A DNA stretch of 47,144 bases from positions 1 through 47,144 of the forward strand of contig JAQXLA010000011.1 in NCBI GenBank assembly GCA_029011315.1, written 5' to 3'. This document shows positions 1-8,071 of this stretch, piece by piece. Every line of letters begins with the position of its first letter. Position 1 is the first letter of the stretch. The notes below the pieces were generated by a model that ran no database searches, was not told where the DNA came from, and was given only the letters and a program-made list of their open reading frames with translations. The stretch comes from Desulfovibrionaceae bacterium (lineage in GTDB: Bacteria > Desulfobacterota > Desulfovibrionia > Desulfovibrionales > Desulfovibrionaceae). Position numbers and translations under genes: made by a program.

Positions 1-2172
1 TTTGAGTTCATATTGCTTTTTCTTGTTTTGTTCGCCTTTGTTCTTGGTCAGAATTAATGCCGCTTCTAGATTTCGTTTAGTAGACAATAATGATTTTTCG
101 GTGTCATCGATGGAGGTTACAACCTTTTCCGAGAATGCGGAACTGCAACTCCCAGCAATAGCCCTTATAAAATCATCTCGCCCTTGCTTCATCTGATTTT
201 GCATGATTACAGTGAAATCATTTTTTATTTTCTGCAGCTTTTTCTGTGCATGCAAGCCACCACAGGCAATTGCAGCAATGACCCCTATCATTAATGGCGC
301 CGTACCGCCTGTGACAGTTGCAAGGAGTGCTGCAATACCGTATGCGCCAATGCCCCCCAGACCACCAACAACGGCAATATCTTTGTTTGAGGTTTCTTTG
401 ATGACATTTTGCCGCAAAAGGCTATTCATAGGAACTGGCGCAGTTGCTTTTGTTACTGACACGCTTAAATCGCTGTTTAAAGAAATCACTTCCCGGGAGA
501 TTACCTGTAAATGGCTGATAATCTCACGTTGAAAAATATCGGTTTCCGTTTTCAGCCTCGGTATCAGCGTTGTGTTTATCCATTGCGCTGTTGTCTTGTT
601 CAAATCCGAAAGTAGATGCTGATTCAAAATGCTATTCATTTCGTTTGGTTGCAGCATCAAAATTTCAATATCAATAGGAGCGGAACTTACTATTGAGGGT
701 ATTCTCATTATATATTCATCCACATAGCTTCCGATCCAAGCAGTAGCCCGCTGATTTATTTCAGCTGATTTTCTTTTCAAATGTGAACGGATATCACTAA
801 GCTGTTTCTCCAGTTCATTGATTTTGGGCAGTTGATTGTCATATCTTTGCTGAATTTCAAGGGCATTTTTATCAAGCAATTTTTCTAGAGGGTCTATTCT
901 CTCGGATATCAGCCGTCCGATTTCATTGGAAAAAAAGAGCAGCGTGGGCAAAATTTTGATTTTTGCCCTGTCATTAATCACTAATTCTCCAATTCCTGCT
1001 TCAAAATCAGCGAAGCCTGATTTTTCGTATTCTTGCAGATCGTTATGTATTTTAGCATTAAGTGCAGGATAGGAAGAAATGAAAAATATGCCGTTTCTGC
1101 CTAATGAAGTCTGATTTTCAAGTTTTTTGTAGGCATACTCTTGGACTCTGACTCGGTCTTTATCAGTGTTCAATTGATCAAATCTATTACAGGCAAAAAT
1201 CAAATTCTCAAAGCCATAATTTTTTGCCGTTGTTATAAAATCCTTATCGTATTTACCTGCAAGCTGCTGACAATTCATAACATGAATTATCATATCTACT
1301 TGGTCAATGTAGTTCAAAGTGGTCTTTTCTCGTGCTTCAGCTTCATTGAGCCCAGGGGAATCGATAATTAGCACACCATTTTTGCAAAGTTCCAAAGGCC
1401 AAAAGACCTCACACTTGTCATAAGGACTCTCAGCCACAGATTTCTCTTGCTCTTTTCCAGGATCAGGGATGACTAGACAGCTTTCCAAATCATAAACATC
1501 AATTTCCAAAGGCGGTACATTTTTGGGGTCATGAGATGCTAGATGCTGAACAATATTTGTGGGAAGGTTTTCTGGTAATTTGCCAAGATTTTTTTTAAAA
1601 TATAGCTTGGCTGATTTTTTCTCTCCATATTTCAGTTCTGTAATCACCGCTGTGCACGGTGTAGAATAGGCAGGCAAAACCTGTTCTCCCAGCAATGCAT
1701 TTACAAGAGTACTCTTACCTTGTTTAAACTGACCGACAATCAGTATTTTAAGGTCAGTTGAATTTACCTTTCCCGCATATTTTTTGAGAACGGACTCGGT
1801 CAATTCTAATCTTTCACTATTATCTGAATGAGTCGCTATCGGAAATGATTCATTGAAAGAAGAAAGAACAAGAGATGTGGCTTCAATATTAGCCAGCAAT
1901 TGTTCTTTGATTGTATTAAATGCTGAAACACTGTTTTCTAAATTGGTGTTTTGCAACAATGTAATAATTGTATTATGTCTGTTTTCTGCAGAAATATATA
2001 TCGGTTGAAGGGTCTTAATAAGTTCTTTAATATAATCATATTCAGCCACAGCAAAAACTTTGCTCGAATAACTCGGATAGTCTTGCTTCGGCTTCACTAT
2101 TGCTTTAGGATGAGAGGCTGTCTGTACCTTTCGATTTGAGGGGCTAAAGACTCTTTTAATCATTGCGAACAT
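1..2172 (-). CDS. Dynamin-like GTPase, second gene of a pair (3' end beyond window)
   Basis: The minus frame from the ATG at 2172 stays open to base 1, giving at least 724 residues. It has a full dynamin-type GTPase signature: P-loop GQFKQGKST at about residue 147, DSPGL (G3) at about 271 and NRFD (G4) about 60 residues later. A long helical, charged region follows, then a glycine-rich hydrophobic hairpin near residues 598-640 that looks like a membrane-insertion paddle, then more helix. The start lies 1 nt after the stop of the upstream dynamin-like gene, with GGAG in its 3' end, so translation is probably coupled. Known tandem bacterial dynamin-like proteins (Campylobacter DLP1/DLP2, LeoA/LeoBC) form membrane-remodelling pairs, and some protect against phage. 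The base composition is AT-rich compared with the core genes at 5.5-41 kb, suggesting transfer. A defence role is inference. Confidence 0.88.
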   Translation of the reverse strand, partial: MFAMIKRVFSPSNRKVQTASHPKAIVKPKQDYPSYSSKVFAVAEYDYIKELIKTLQPIYISAENRHNTIITLLQNTNLENSVSAFNTIKEQLLANIEATSLVLSSFNESFPIATHSDNSERLELTESVLKKYAGKVNSTDLKILIVGQFKQGKSTLVNALLGEQVLPAYSTPCTAVITELKYGEKKSAKLYFKKNLGKLPENLPTNIVQHLASHDPKNVPPLEIDVYDLESCLVIPDPGKEQEKSVAESPYDKCEVFWPLELCKNGVLIIDSPGLNEAEAREKTTLNYIDQVDMIIHVMNCQQLAGKYDKDFITTAKNYGFENLIFACNRFDQLNTDKDRVRVQEYAYKKLENQTSLGRNGIFFISSYPALNAKIHNDLQEYEKSGFADFEAGIGELVINDRAKIKILPTLLFFSNEIGRLISERIDPLEKLLDKNALEIQQRYDNQLPKINELEKQLSDIRSHLKRKSAEINQRATAWIGSYVDEYIMRIPSIVSSAPIDIEILMLQPNEMNSILNQHLLSDLNKTTAQWINTTLIPRLKTETDIFQREIISHLQVISREVISLNSDLSVSVTKATAPVPMNSLLRQNVIKETSNKDIAVVGGLGGIGAYGIAALLATVTGGTAPLMIGVIAAIACGGLHAQKKLQKIKNDFTVIMQNQMKQGRDDFIRAIAGSCSSAFSEKVVTSIDDTEKSLLSTKRNLEAALILTKNKGEQNKKKQYELK

Positions 2173-2173
2173 G

Positions 2174-4087
2174 TTATAACTCCGGTTGATACTCTTTAAT
2201 CCCAGAAACCAATTGCGTCAGCTGGTTTTCATAGATATCTAATTCCGTCTCAAAGGCTTTGATTTCAGAAATATGTGTATGCTTTTCTTTGTTAAATGCT
2301 TCTACGATTGCCAGCGAATTATTTATTTGCATAGCCATTTTATTTCTTAAATCTTTTTCAGCGCTACCGAACGCTTCGTTAATATTTGTATTGAATGTGC
2401 TTAATATACTGTCCCTTGCATTTGATATGGCGTCGCTTATTCGGTCATAGGCATCCCGTTTCCTACCTTCTAAATCAGAATCAGAAACAAAAAAGGAAAC
2501 AACAAAGCCAGCAAAGGCACCGACAGCAGCACCAACTGGACCACCTACGGCCGCGCCTATGAGTGCGCCAGCCACTATTGAACCGCCTTTAGCCTGTAAA
2601 TCTTCCTTGCTAAATTCTTGACCGATGGTATTGCCTTCAATGGTAGCTTCAGTGGTAAAACCAACGCTTTTGCAAGGATTACTCACAATAAAGTCAGCAC
2701 TGAAATACTTCTGCTTTTCTCTGATTGTCTCGTATCTCATCTTAATTTCTTCCTGATATGCATTTAAAATGCGTTTGCAAAGCCGATTCAAGCTGTCCCT
2801 GAATTCTCCCTCCGCAACATTTTCTATTTGTTTCTCTGCTTCGGTAATGTATTTTTTAGGGTAATGATTTAAGAAATGTTTTAGTTTGCCTGATGAAGTA
2901 CATCCAAAAATGCCTGCTCTGACATTGTCCAGCAATGTTGTAAAAATTGAATTTAATTTCGATTCGGTCGTTTCTCGGATCCTTTCTCTTTCAGGATAAA
3001 AATCTTGTAGTTTTACCTTGAGCAACTCATCCAACGATTGCTTATTAATATAAACCAATGAGTTTTCCAACTCCTGTATTTCATTAAGAAAACATTTCTT
3101 TTGAACGGCGAAACCAGATTTTAATGTCTCAACAGTATGGGTTATGAGTGAAACCAATCTTTGCTGGATTAATTGAGGTTTTCGAGGCTCAAGAAACGAG
3201 AATAGCTTATCCTTAAAACTCCTGAACTCATTGAGGGATGCTACATATGCCTGATTGTTTAATCCTTGCAATGCCTCATACGCTGAAACGAAAAATATCG
3301 GGGGATCATAATCGGATCCAAATTCTGCCTTAAGTTTTTGCCTGAAAAATTTCTCCTGACGTAGCAATTCACTATCTGGAATCTGATCTTTAAATGTTCC
3401 TACAAATATGCACCCAGACGTGTCTCCGTTTGTGATATCCCGTATAAAAGTTATTAATTCTGAACTTAATGGCTGGTGGACACTTGTCAGAACTAGCAGG
3501 GCATCACATTCATTTTGCGCAGTTTTAGCCGCCAAGTCAGTATGTCTGGGATTGGTTGACCCCAGACCAGGCGTATCGACCAGAACTATATTCTACCGCA
3601 AGCCGGATGATGGGGTATAAAACTTGACATATTCGATTTGGCTGGATTCTTCTTCGTTAGCTGTTTTATTTTTGATGAACGCTTCAATTGATGATCTGTT
3701 TTTCCCGAGCCACCTCAATATGCCAGAGACAAAGCCTTTGCCTGTCCATTCTTTTTTTTTGCCGTTTTTGTATTTGACTAAGACTTTTTCTTCATCCCCA
3801 TGCAAAACATAGGTGCCCACACAGGTTGTTCCCTGGTTTACATCTGCGGCGAGAGTTTCTCCTTCGATGAAGGCATTGACAAAGGTCGTTTTGCCGCATG
3901 AAAAGCCGCCTACAATTCCAATATAAAAATTAGGATCTTCTATTCTTGACTGAATCTCTTTGAGGCTGGTTTGGGCAGAATCGACGCACTGATTTAACGC
4001 ATTGCTGCCATGACGCATTTTCAACAGCTTTTTTAAATTATTAAGGATTGCGCTTGTTTGATTTACGGTTTGTGACACGGGATTCAT
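2174..4087 (-). pseudogene. Dynamin-like GTPase, first gene of the pair, interrupted by an in-frame amber codon
   Basis: From the ATG at 4087, 164 codons are open (P-loop GGFSCGKTT at residues 60-68), then TAG at 3593-3595. The same frame continues without any shift through the G3 motif VDTPGLGS (about residue 171) to a TAA at 2174-2176, a 637-residue frame in all. A glycine-zipper hydrophobic hairpin lies near residues 501-534, as in dynamin-like proteins that insert in membranes. The stop falls between the P-loop and G3, so neither fragment can be a working GTPase. A restart at the TTG at 3535 would lack G1 and G3. One base change (for example CAG or AAG to TAG) explains it. Possible causes are a recent nonsense mutation, a sequencing error or amber read-through. 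Core genes here (dnaJ, comF) end in TAG, which argues against general recoding. Confidence 0.85.
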
Positions 4088-4194
4088 CTATGCGCCTCTT
4101 AACCGATTTTGAGCTGTCCGGTTACACGTGTGTTAGTATAATCAATAAAGAGTATTCGCCTTAAGTTACAAGCAGTTATTGGTCATCTTGATGT

Positions 4195-4223
4195 ATTATA
4201 CATGATAGTTCTGGGTATTGCAA
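4195..4223 (-). promoter_or_regulatory. Promoter for the dynamin-like pair
   Basis: On the minus strand, TTGCAA (4223-4218) is followed after 17 bp by a perfect TATAAT (4200-4195). It lies about 110 bp upstream of the ATG at 4087. It is the best sigma-70-type match in this gap. The AT-rich leader between it and the gene holds no other clear signal. Confidence 0.6.
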
Positions 4224-4267
4224 AGAGTCTTTTGTAGGTGCAAGGGATGGCAATCTAATCCCATTCC

Positions 4268-4318
4268 CGACACCCCCCAGCGACACCACCGACACCCCAA
4301 GTCAGGCAGCGACACCCC
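4268..4318. repeat. Irregular CGACACC repeats at the broken hsdM end
   Basis: Four copies of CGACACC, most extended to CGACACCCC, lie within about 50 bp with spacings near 13, 9 and 20 bp. They start inside the last codons of the truncated hsdM frame and run just past its stop. The neighbouring DNA is AT-rich, so this GC-rich cluster stands out. It may mark the rearrangement junction that replaced the rest of hsdM. No function is claimed. Confidence 0.45.
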
Positions 4319-5042
4319 GTTCCCCGTATCGTATCAAATCCGTAAGCTTGATTTCATAGACCTTATTCACAGAAGTTTTGCCAACGGTCGTTATCTTGGC
4401 GAGCAGTTCCGAGACTTCCTGCGGAGTGTAGTATTCGCCGCCGCTCTTGCCAGCGTTGGAGGCATACATTCCCATAAGGAACTCGTAGGCATCACCGAAG
4501 GCGTCGATCGTGTTGTCCTGGTAGTTGCCAAGGTTCATATCACGCACGCCGTAGAGCAACTTCACCAACTTGTCGTTACGCTTGGCTACGGTGTCGCCTA
4601 ACTTCTTGCTATTGACATCAAGGTCGTCAAACAAGCCCTTGAAGTCGTCTTCGCTCGCCGCTCCAACGGCGGAGGCTTCAATGTGCTTGAACGCCTGTTC
4701 CAGCGTTTCGTTCAAGTTGTCGTCAAGGGCGGCACGGAGGCAGACATTGGCAAAGAGTTCGCTTGGCAGGATGAAGAAGCCCTTGGTGGCGACCATTTCT
4801 TCACGGGCGGCTTCGGCTTTTTCGTCCGTCATATTCACATAGTCAAAGCCATCAAAGCCCGCTTCCACCATACGATTGTTGAGGTAGGCAGTCAGGTTCT
4901 CGGAGATATAGCGGTAGAAGAGCATACCGAGGACATATTGCTTGAAATCCCAGCCGTCCACGCTGCCGCGAAGTTCGTTGGCGATATTCCATATCACGCG
5001 GTGGAGTTCTGCTCTTTCCTGTTCTTTCTTGTTGTCTGCCAT
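4302..5042 (-). pseudogene. hsdM: Type I restriction-modification HsdM, N-terminal fragment
   Basis: The 246-residue product matches the N-terminal half of type I DNA adenine methyltransferases. It has the helical N-terminal domain (IWNIANELRGSVDG, residues 18-31; YVLGMLFYRYISE) and the start of the catalytic domain (GGEYYTPQEVSELLA, then GKTSVNKVY). In intact HsdM the next residues form SAM motif I (DPACGSG) and later the NPPF catalytic motif. Here the frame leaves the family right after KVY and stops after about 17 unrelated residues, so about half the protein is missing. The start is supported by AGGAG about 10 nt upstream of the ATG at 5042. No downstream hsdS or hsdR is present on this side. 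It cannot methylate DNA. It lies just past the 84-bp repeat after tRNA-Ser(GCT), as expected for an eroded island. Confidence 0.85.
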
Positions 5043-5253
5043 TCCTCTACTCTCCTGCTCGGATATTTGTTTGGTGCTTCCTGAAGGAAGTACTAAGACG
5101 ATGCAAAAATTTCAACAGAGGAAAGAGTGCAAGTATACATTAGCTAATTCTCGATTTTAGTGCGTTTTATCGTATTGTTTCGCAGATTTTGACCAAAATT
5201 AAAAAACTTTTAAGTTGGCATATATGGACTTTTGCAGACTGTCTTATACTAAC

Positions 5254-5337
5254 ACAGACAGGAGAATGAATAAAAAAACAAGTCCGTTCAGACACTTACG
5301 GACTAAAACGGACTTACTTGGATTCTAGTATGGCGGA
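5254..5337. repeat. 84-bp inverted repeat, left copy (downstream flank of tRNA-Ser(GCT))
   Basis: This stretch, read on the minus strand, matches 41072-41155 on the plus strand at 83 of 84 positions; the one difference is just before the T-run. It includes the last bases of the tRNA (TCCGCCA), the sequence after it and the hairpin terminator. Beyond it the two sites remain loosely alignable for about 25 bp before diverging. The two copies therefore face outward from a segment of about 35.7 kb. They look like att-type or gene-converted tRNA 3' flanks. Confidence 0.85.
5272..5315 (-). terminator. Terminator of tRNA-Ser(GCT)
   Basis: On the minus strand AAGTCCGTT pairs with AACGGACTT, with an inner AGTCCGT/ACGGACT alternative. 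A near-unbroken T-run follows on that strand (A-run 5272-5278). This fits intrinsic termination of the tRNA transcript. Confidence 0.7.
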
Positions 5338-5424
5338 GAGAGAGGGATTTGAACCCTCGATACAGTTCTACACCGTATACCCGCTTAGCAGGCGAGCGCC
5401 TTCGGCCGGCTCGGCCATCTCTCC
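5331..5424 (-). tRNA. tRNA-Ser (anticodon GCT)
   Basis: On the minus strand GGAGAGA pairs with TCTCTCC in the acceptor stem, followed by discriminator G and encoded CCA. The anticodon loop CTGCTAA reads GCT, and there is a long variable arm as in serine tRNAs; the T-loop is GTTCAAATC. Length is 94 nt. Its 3' end borders the 84-bp repeat and the broken hsdM, so it is a likely integration site. Confidence 0.95.
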
Positions 5425-5433
5425 GTAGCAGAG

Positions 5434-5462
5434 TTAGTAAAATATCCGCCATGGATTGTCAA
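5434..5462 (-). promoter_or_regulatory. Promoter of tRNA-Ser(GCT)
   Basis: TTGACA (5462-5457) and TACTAA (5439-5434), 17 bp apart on the minus strand, lie immediately upstream of the tRNA. Confidence 0.55.
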
Positions 5463-5501
5463 GAGAGAAAAAGCTTTTCTTTTTCTCTGCACAAGACCGG
5501 A

Positions 5502-6680
5502 TTACAGATGAGCTGCAGTCAGAAGATCCTTGACAGCGTCGGTTCGTTCCCAAAGAAATTCCGGCAGTTCCCGCCCGAAATGACCGTAGCAGGATGTTTT
5601 TCCATAAATCGGACGAAGCAGATCCAAACGCTGCGTAATGTAATAGGGACGCAGATCAAAGACATCCAGAACCGCTTTTGTCAGGACTTCGTCCGGAACA
5701 TCACTCGTTCCTCGAGACGACACCAGAACAGAAACCGGGTCGGCAACGCCAATGCAGTAGGCGATTTGAACTTCGCAGGAAGGAGCCATGCCCGAAGCGA
5801 CAACGTTTTTCGCTACATACCTGGCCATATAGGCCGCAGAGCGGTCAACCTTTGAGGCATCCTTGCCGGAAAATGCGCCGCCGCCGTGATGACCGGCTCC
5901 GCCATACGTGTCCTGAATAATCTTGCGTCCAGTCAGTCCACAGTCTCCCATAGGACCGCCGACCACAAACCGGCCGGTCGTATTGATGAAGCACTGGCAT
6001 TCCTTTTCGTCAAAGAAACCGGAAGGCTCCAGAACGGGACGGATAACATGCTCCATCACAGCATCCTGCACATCGGCCTGTGACGCAGAAGGTTCATGCT
6101 GGGTCGAGACAACAACGTTATTGATGCTGACAGGACGTCCATTATCATAGCGGAACGAGACCTGAGTTTTGCCATCAGGACGAAAAATAGAGACTTCTCC
6201 GGATTTGCGGACAGATGCAAGACGCTGGGAAAGCTGATGCGCCCAGTAAATCGGCGCGGGCATCAGCGTCGAAGTCTCATCGCAGGCAAAGCCAAACATC
6301 ATCCCCTGATCGCCTGCCCCCTGCTCTTCGGGAGTGCTGCGATCCACACCCTGAGCAATATCCGGCGACTGATGATCGATTGAGGAAAGCACGGCGCACG
6401 TATGGCCGTCAAAGCCCATATCCGATCCGGTATAGCCGATTTCAATAATGGTATCGCGAACAACTTTGGCTAGATCCGCATATCCCTTCGTGCTGATTTC
6501 CCCGGCAATCACGGCCATACCCGTCGTAACCAGCGTTTCACAGGCGACACGGGAATTTGGATCCTGGCTCAGGAGAGTATCCAGCACGGCGTCGGAAATC
6601 TGATCCGCAACTTTATCGGGATGTCCTTCAGTTACGGATTCCGAGGTAAAGTAATACGTACCCTTTTGAGAATTCTGCAT
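5502..6680 (-). CDS. metK: S-adenosylmethionine synthetase
   Basis: Makes S-adenosylmethionine from methionine and ATP. The 392-residue protein has the family signatures: [16 protein letters not shown] near the N-terminus, [12 protein letters not shown] in the middle and the glycine-rich [17 protein letters not shown] loop. Length is normal for bacterial MetK. The frame is open further upstream, but the ATG at 6680 is chosen because AGGA precedes it by about 6 nt and the family N-terminus ([16 protein letters not shown]) begins right after it. It stands apart from its neighbours: a terminator separates it from the gene upstream and a tRNA lies downstream. Confidence 0.97.
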   Translation of the reverse strand: MQNSQKGTYYFTSESVTEGHPDKVADQISDAVLDTLLSQDPNSRVACETLVTTGMAVIAGEISTKGYADLAKVVRDTIIEIGYTGSDMGFDGHTCAVLSSIDHQSPDIAQGVDRSTPEEQGAGDQGMMFGFACDETSTLMPAPIYWAHQLSQRLASVRKSGEVSIFRPDGKTQVSFRYDNGRPVSINNVVVSTQHEPSASQADVQDAVMEHVIRPVLEPSGFFDEKECQCFINTTGRFVVGGPMGDCGLTGRKIIQDTYGGAGHHGGGAFSGKDASKVDRSAAYMARYVAKNVVASGMAPSCEVQIAYCIGVADPVSVLVSSRGTSDVPDEVLTKAVLDVFDLRPYYITQRLDLLRPIYGKTSCYGHFGRELPEFLWERTDAVKDLLTAAHL

Positions 6681-6839
6681 GGCAATTCCTTTATATCGAT
6701 TTATCTTGATATAATCATATATCTGAATGAAAAAAGCTTTATCACGCAGAAAACCGGATGTCCAGAAAAAATTATACGCTGCGTTCGCCATCCTGCATGG
6801 ATCTTCTCCCATACTCACGGGATATCTGATCACAGATAG

Positions 6840-6876
6840 AAAAAAAGGTGAAATGAGAGCGTCATTTCACCTTTTT
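6840..6876 (-). terminator. Intrinsic terminator after the queD-like gene
   Basis: A perfect 10-bp stem GGTGAAATGA/TCATTTCACC with a 5-nt loop, followed on the minus strand by seven T residues. It also has T residues on the plus side. It isolates the queD-like/perR unit from metK. Confidence 0.85.
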
Positions 6877-6896
6877 GCTGCAAAAAATACAATATC

Positions 6897-7460
6897 TTAT
6901 TTCTTATATCCGCACTTCGGGCACACGCCATTCTTATTGAGCGCGATGCCGCAAAGCGGGCAACGGTCGATCGACTGATTCGGCTGATATTCCTGAGATG
7001 CCGCATTCACGCCGCTGGTAAATGTCAGCTTGGCAATATTCAGTTTATCCTTCAGCAGATCGTAGACAATTTTAATCATACCTTCAACGGTCATAGTCTC
7101 CTTTGTCACCACCAGACGACAATCAGGATATGCCGTTGCAAGATCCGTTTTGAATGCCTCACCCTTCATTTTATTCCGAGGATGACCATTTTTGATCCCC
7201 TGCTTTTCATAGACATCAAGAATAGCAGGCAGAATGGGATCATCCTCCCTGAGAATCAGAGCGTGGTCAAAATTTTTCAGGACAGCCCATGCGGTTTTCT
7301 GAATTTCGTTGCAGGGGAACACCATATTAACCCCTTCATTAACGGAATCCTCAACTTCGATGGTCAGAACACCTGTATGGCCATGCAAATACTGGGCTTC
7401 TCCTTCAAATCCATAAAATCTGTGGGCATACTGAAGTTCAACAGTGGTAATGCTTCTCAT
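6897..7460 (-). CDS. QueD/6-pyruvoyltetrahydropterin synthase-like protein with C-terminal zinc ribbon
   Basis: The 187-residue product belongs to the 6-carboxytetrahydropterin synthase (QueD) / PTPS fold: AHRF and LHGHTG supply zinc histidines, and NFDHALI is the family Asp-His segment. Two features are unusual. The position that carries the catalytic Cys in QueD (Cys-x3-His-Gly-His) is alanine here (AQYLHGH). The protein also continues into a C-terminal CPLC...CPKC zinc ribbon that ordinary QueD (about 120-140 residues) lacks. It may act in 7-deazaguanine or pterin chemistry, but the lost Cys leaves its substrate open. The ATG at 7460 is chosen because GAGGTG lies 4 nt upstream; an ATG at 7472 has no ribosome-binding site. 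It follows the perR-like gene closely, likely in one transcript. Confidence 0.8.
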   Translation of the reverse strand: MRSITTVELQYAHRFYGFEGEAQYLHGHTGVLTIEVEDSVNEGVNMVFPCNEIQKTAWAVLKNFDHALILREDDPILPAILDVYEKQGIKNGHPRNKMKGEAFKTDLATAYPDCRLVVTKETMTVEGMIKIVYDLLKDKLNIAKLTFTSGVNAASQEYQPNQSIDRCPLCGIALNKNGVCPKCGYKK

Positions 7461-7488
7461 GGGGCACCTCATACATACCGGTTACAGG

Positions 7489-7854
7489 TTATACAGATTT
7501 CTTTTTGCAGGCTGGACAAACATACGTGATTCTCAGGTCATAGCCGTTGATTGTTTCTCCAAGCTCTCCTTCCAACTTAGAAGTCAGATCGGAAAATCTG
7601 TAATCGCTAATTGCACCGCAAACACTGCATATCAAATGGTCATGCCTTTCAGATCGATCATATCTGTCCAGCTCGCCCTCGATGCTGAGTTTTTTTATCT
7701 TTCCATTCTGCACAAGTTTCCTGATATTGTTGTAAACGGTTGCCAGAACCACTTTGGGTTCGTCCTGCTTTAATAGATTATAGATTTCCTCTACGGTCAT
7801 ATGACCATGTGAAGTTTTGACAAGATTAAAAATCTTCGTTTCATATTTTGTCAT
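7489..7854 (-). CDS. Fur-family regulator, PerR-like
   Basis: A 121-residue Fur-family metalloregulator. The N-terminal winged helix includes the DNA-reading segment ATVYNNIRKLV. The C-terminal part has a His-rich region (RHDHLICSVCG) and a second CPAC pair, so both structural-zinc CxxC pairs are present. The short length and RHDH motif suit PerR better than Fur, though the sensed signal cannot be proven from sequence. It probably responds to peroxide, important in an anaerobe. A palindrome overlapping its own -10 box suggests autoregulation, and it is followed by the queD-like gene. Confidence 0.88.
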   Translation of the reverse strand: MTKYETKIFNLVKTSHGHMTVEEIYNLLKQDEPKVVLATVYNNIRKLVQNGKIKKLSIEGELDRYDRSERHDHLICSVCGAISDYRFSDLTSKLEGELGETINGYDLRITYVCPACKKKSV

Positions 7855-7872
7855 ATGGCCCTCATCTTTTAG

Positions 7873-7906
7873 AATTATTTTAATTATAATAATTTTGATT
7901 TGTCAA
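7873..7906 (-). promoter_or_regulatory. Promoter of the PerR-like gene with overlapping palindromic operator
   Basis: TTGACA (7906-7901) and TAAAAT (7882-7877) are 18 bp apart on the minus strand. A perfect palindrome, AATTATT-N8-AATAATT (7873-7894), covers the -10 box. The AT-rich inverted arms resemble a PerR/Fur box, so autoregulation is likely. Confidence 0.65.
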
Positions 7907-8040
7907 TCTTTTTTAACATCAGAAAAAAAGATCAAATCACAATGCCTCATTCGGAAAATCTCAATCTGACTCATCATGAAAATTTTCCTGATCGATCCGC
8001 CGGAATTTCTGTTGACCGAATCCGGAGGAACGGTAACAAT

Positions 8041-8064
8041 TCCCGCATAGTGCGATGCGGGAGG
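8041..8064 (+). promoter_or_regulatory. Hairpin overlapping the ispH ribosome-binding site
   Basis: TCCCGCAT and ATGCGGGA form an 8-bp stem with a 6-nt loop. The last bases of the stem (GGGA) are also the first bases of the GGGAGG ribosome-binding site of ispH. The fold would partly hide the site. It might modulate translation or be chance. Confidence 0.4.
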
Positions 8065-8071
8065 AATAACA

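Noticed and set aside
3593..4087. The 164-residue frame as a complete small GTPase
   Set aside because: It lacks G3 and G4, and the same frame carries on with the missing motifs right after the stop.
6681..6839. A SAM riboswitch in front of metK
   Set aside because: Only a weak long-range ACGCAG/CTGCGT pairing is visible; none of the conserved SAM-I, SAM-II or SAM/SAH motifs could be recognised.
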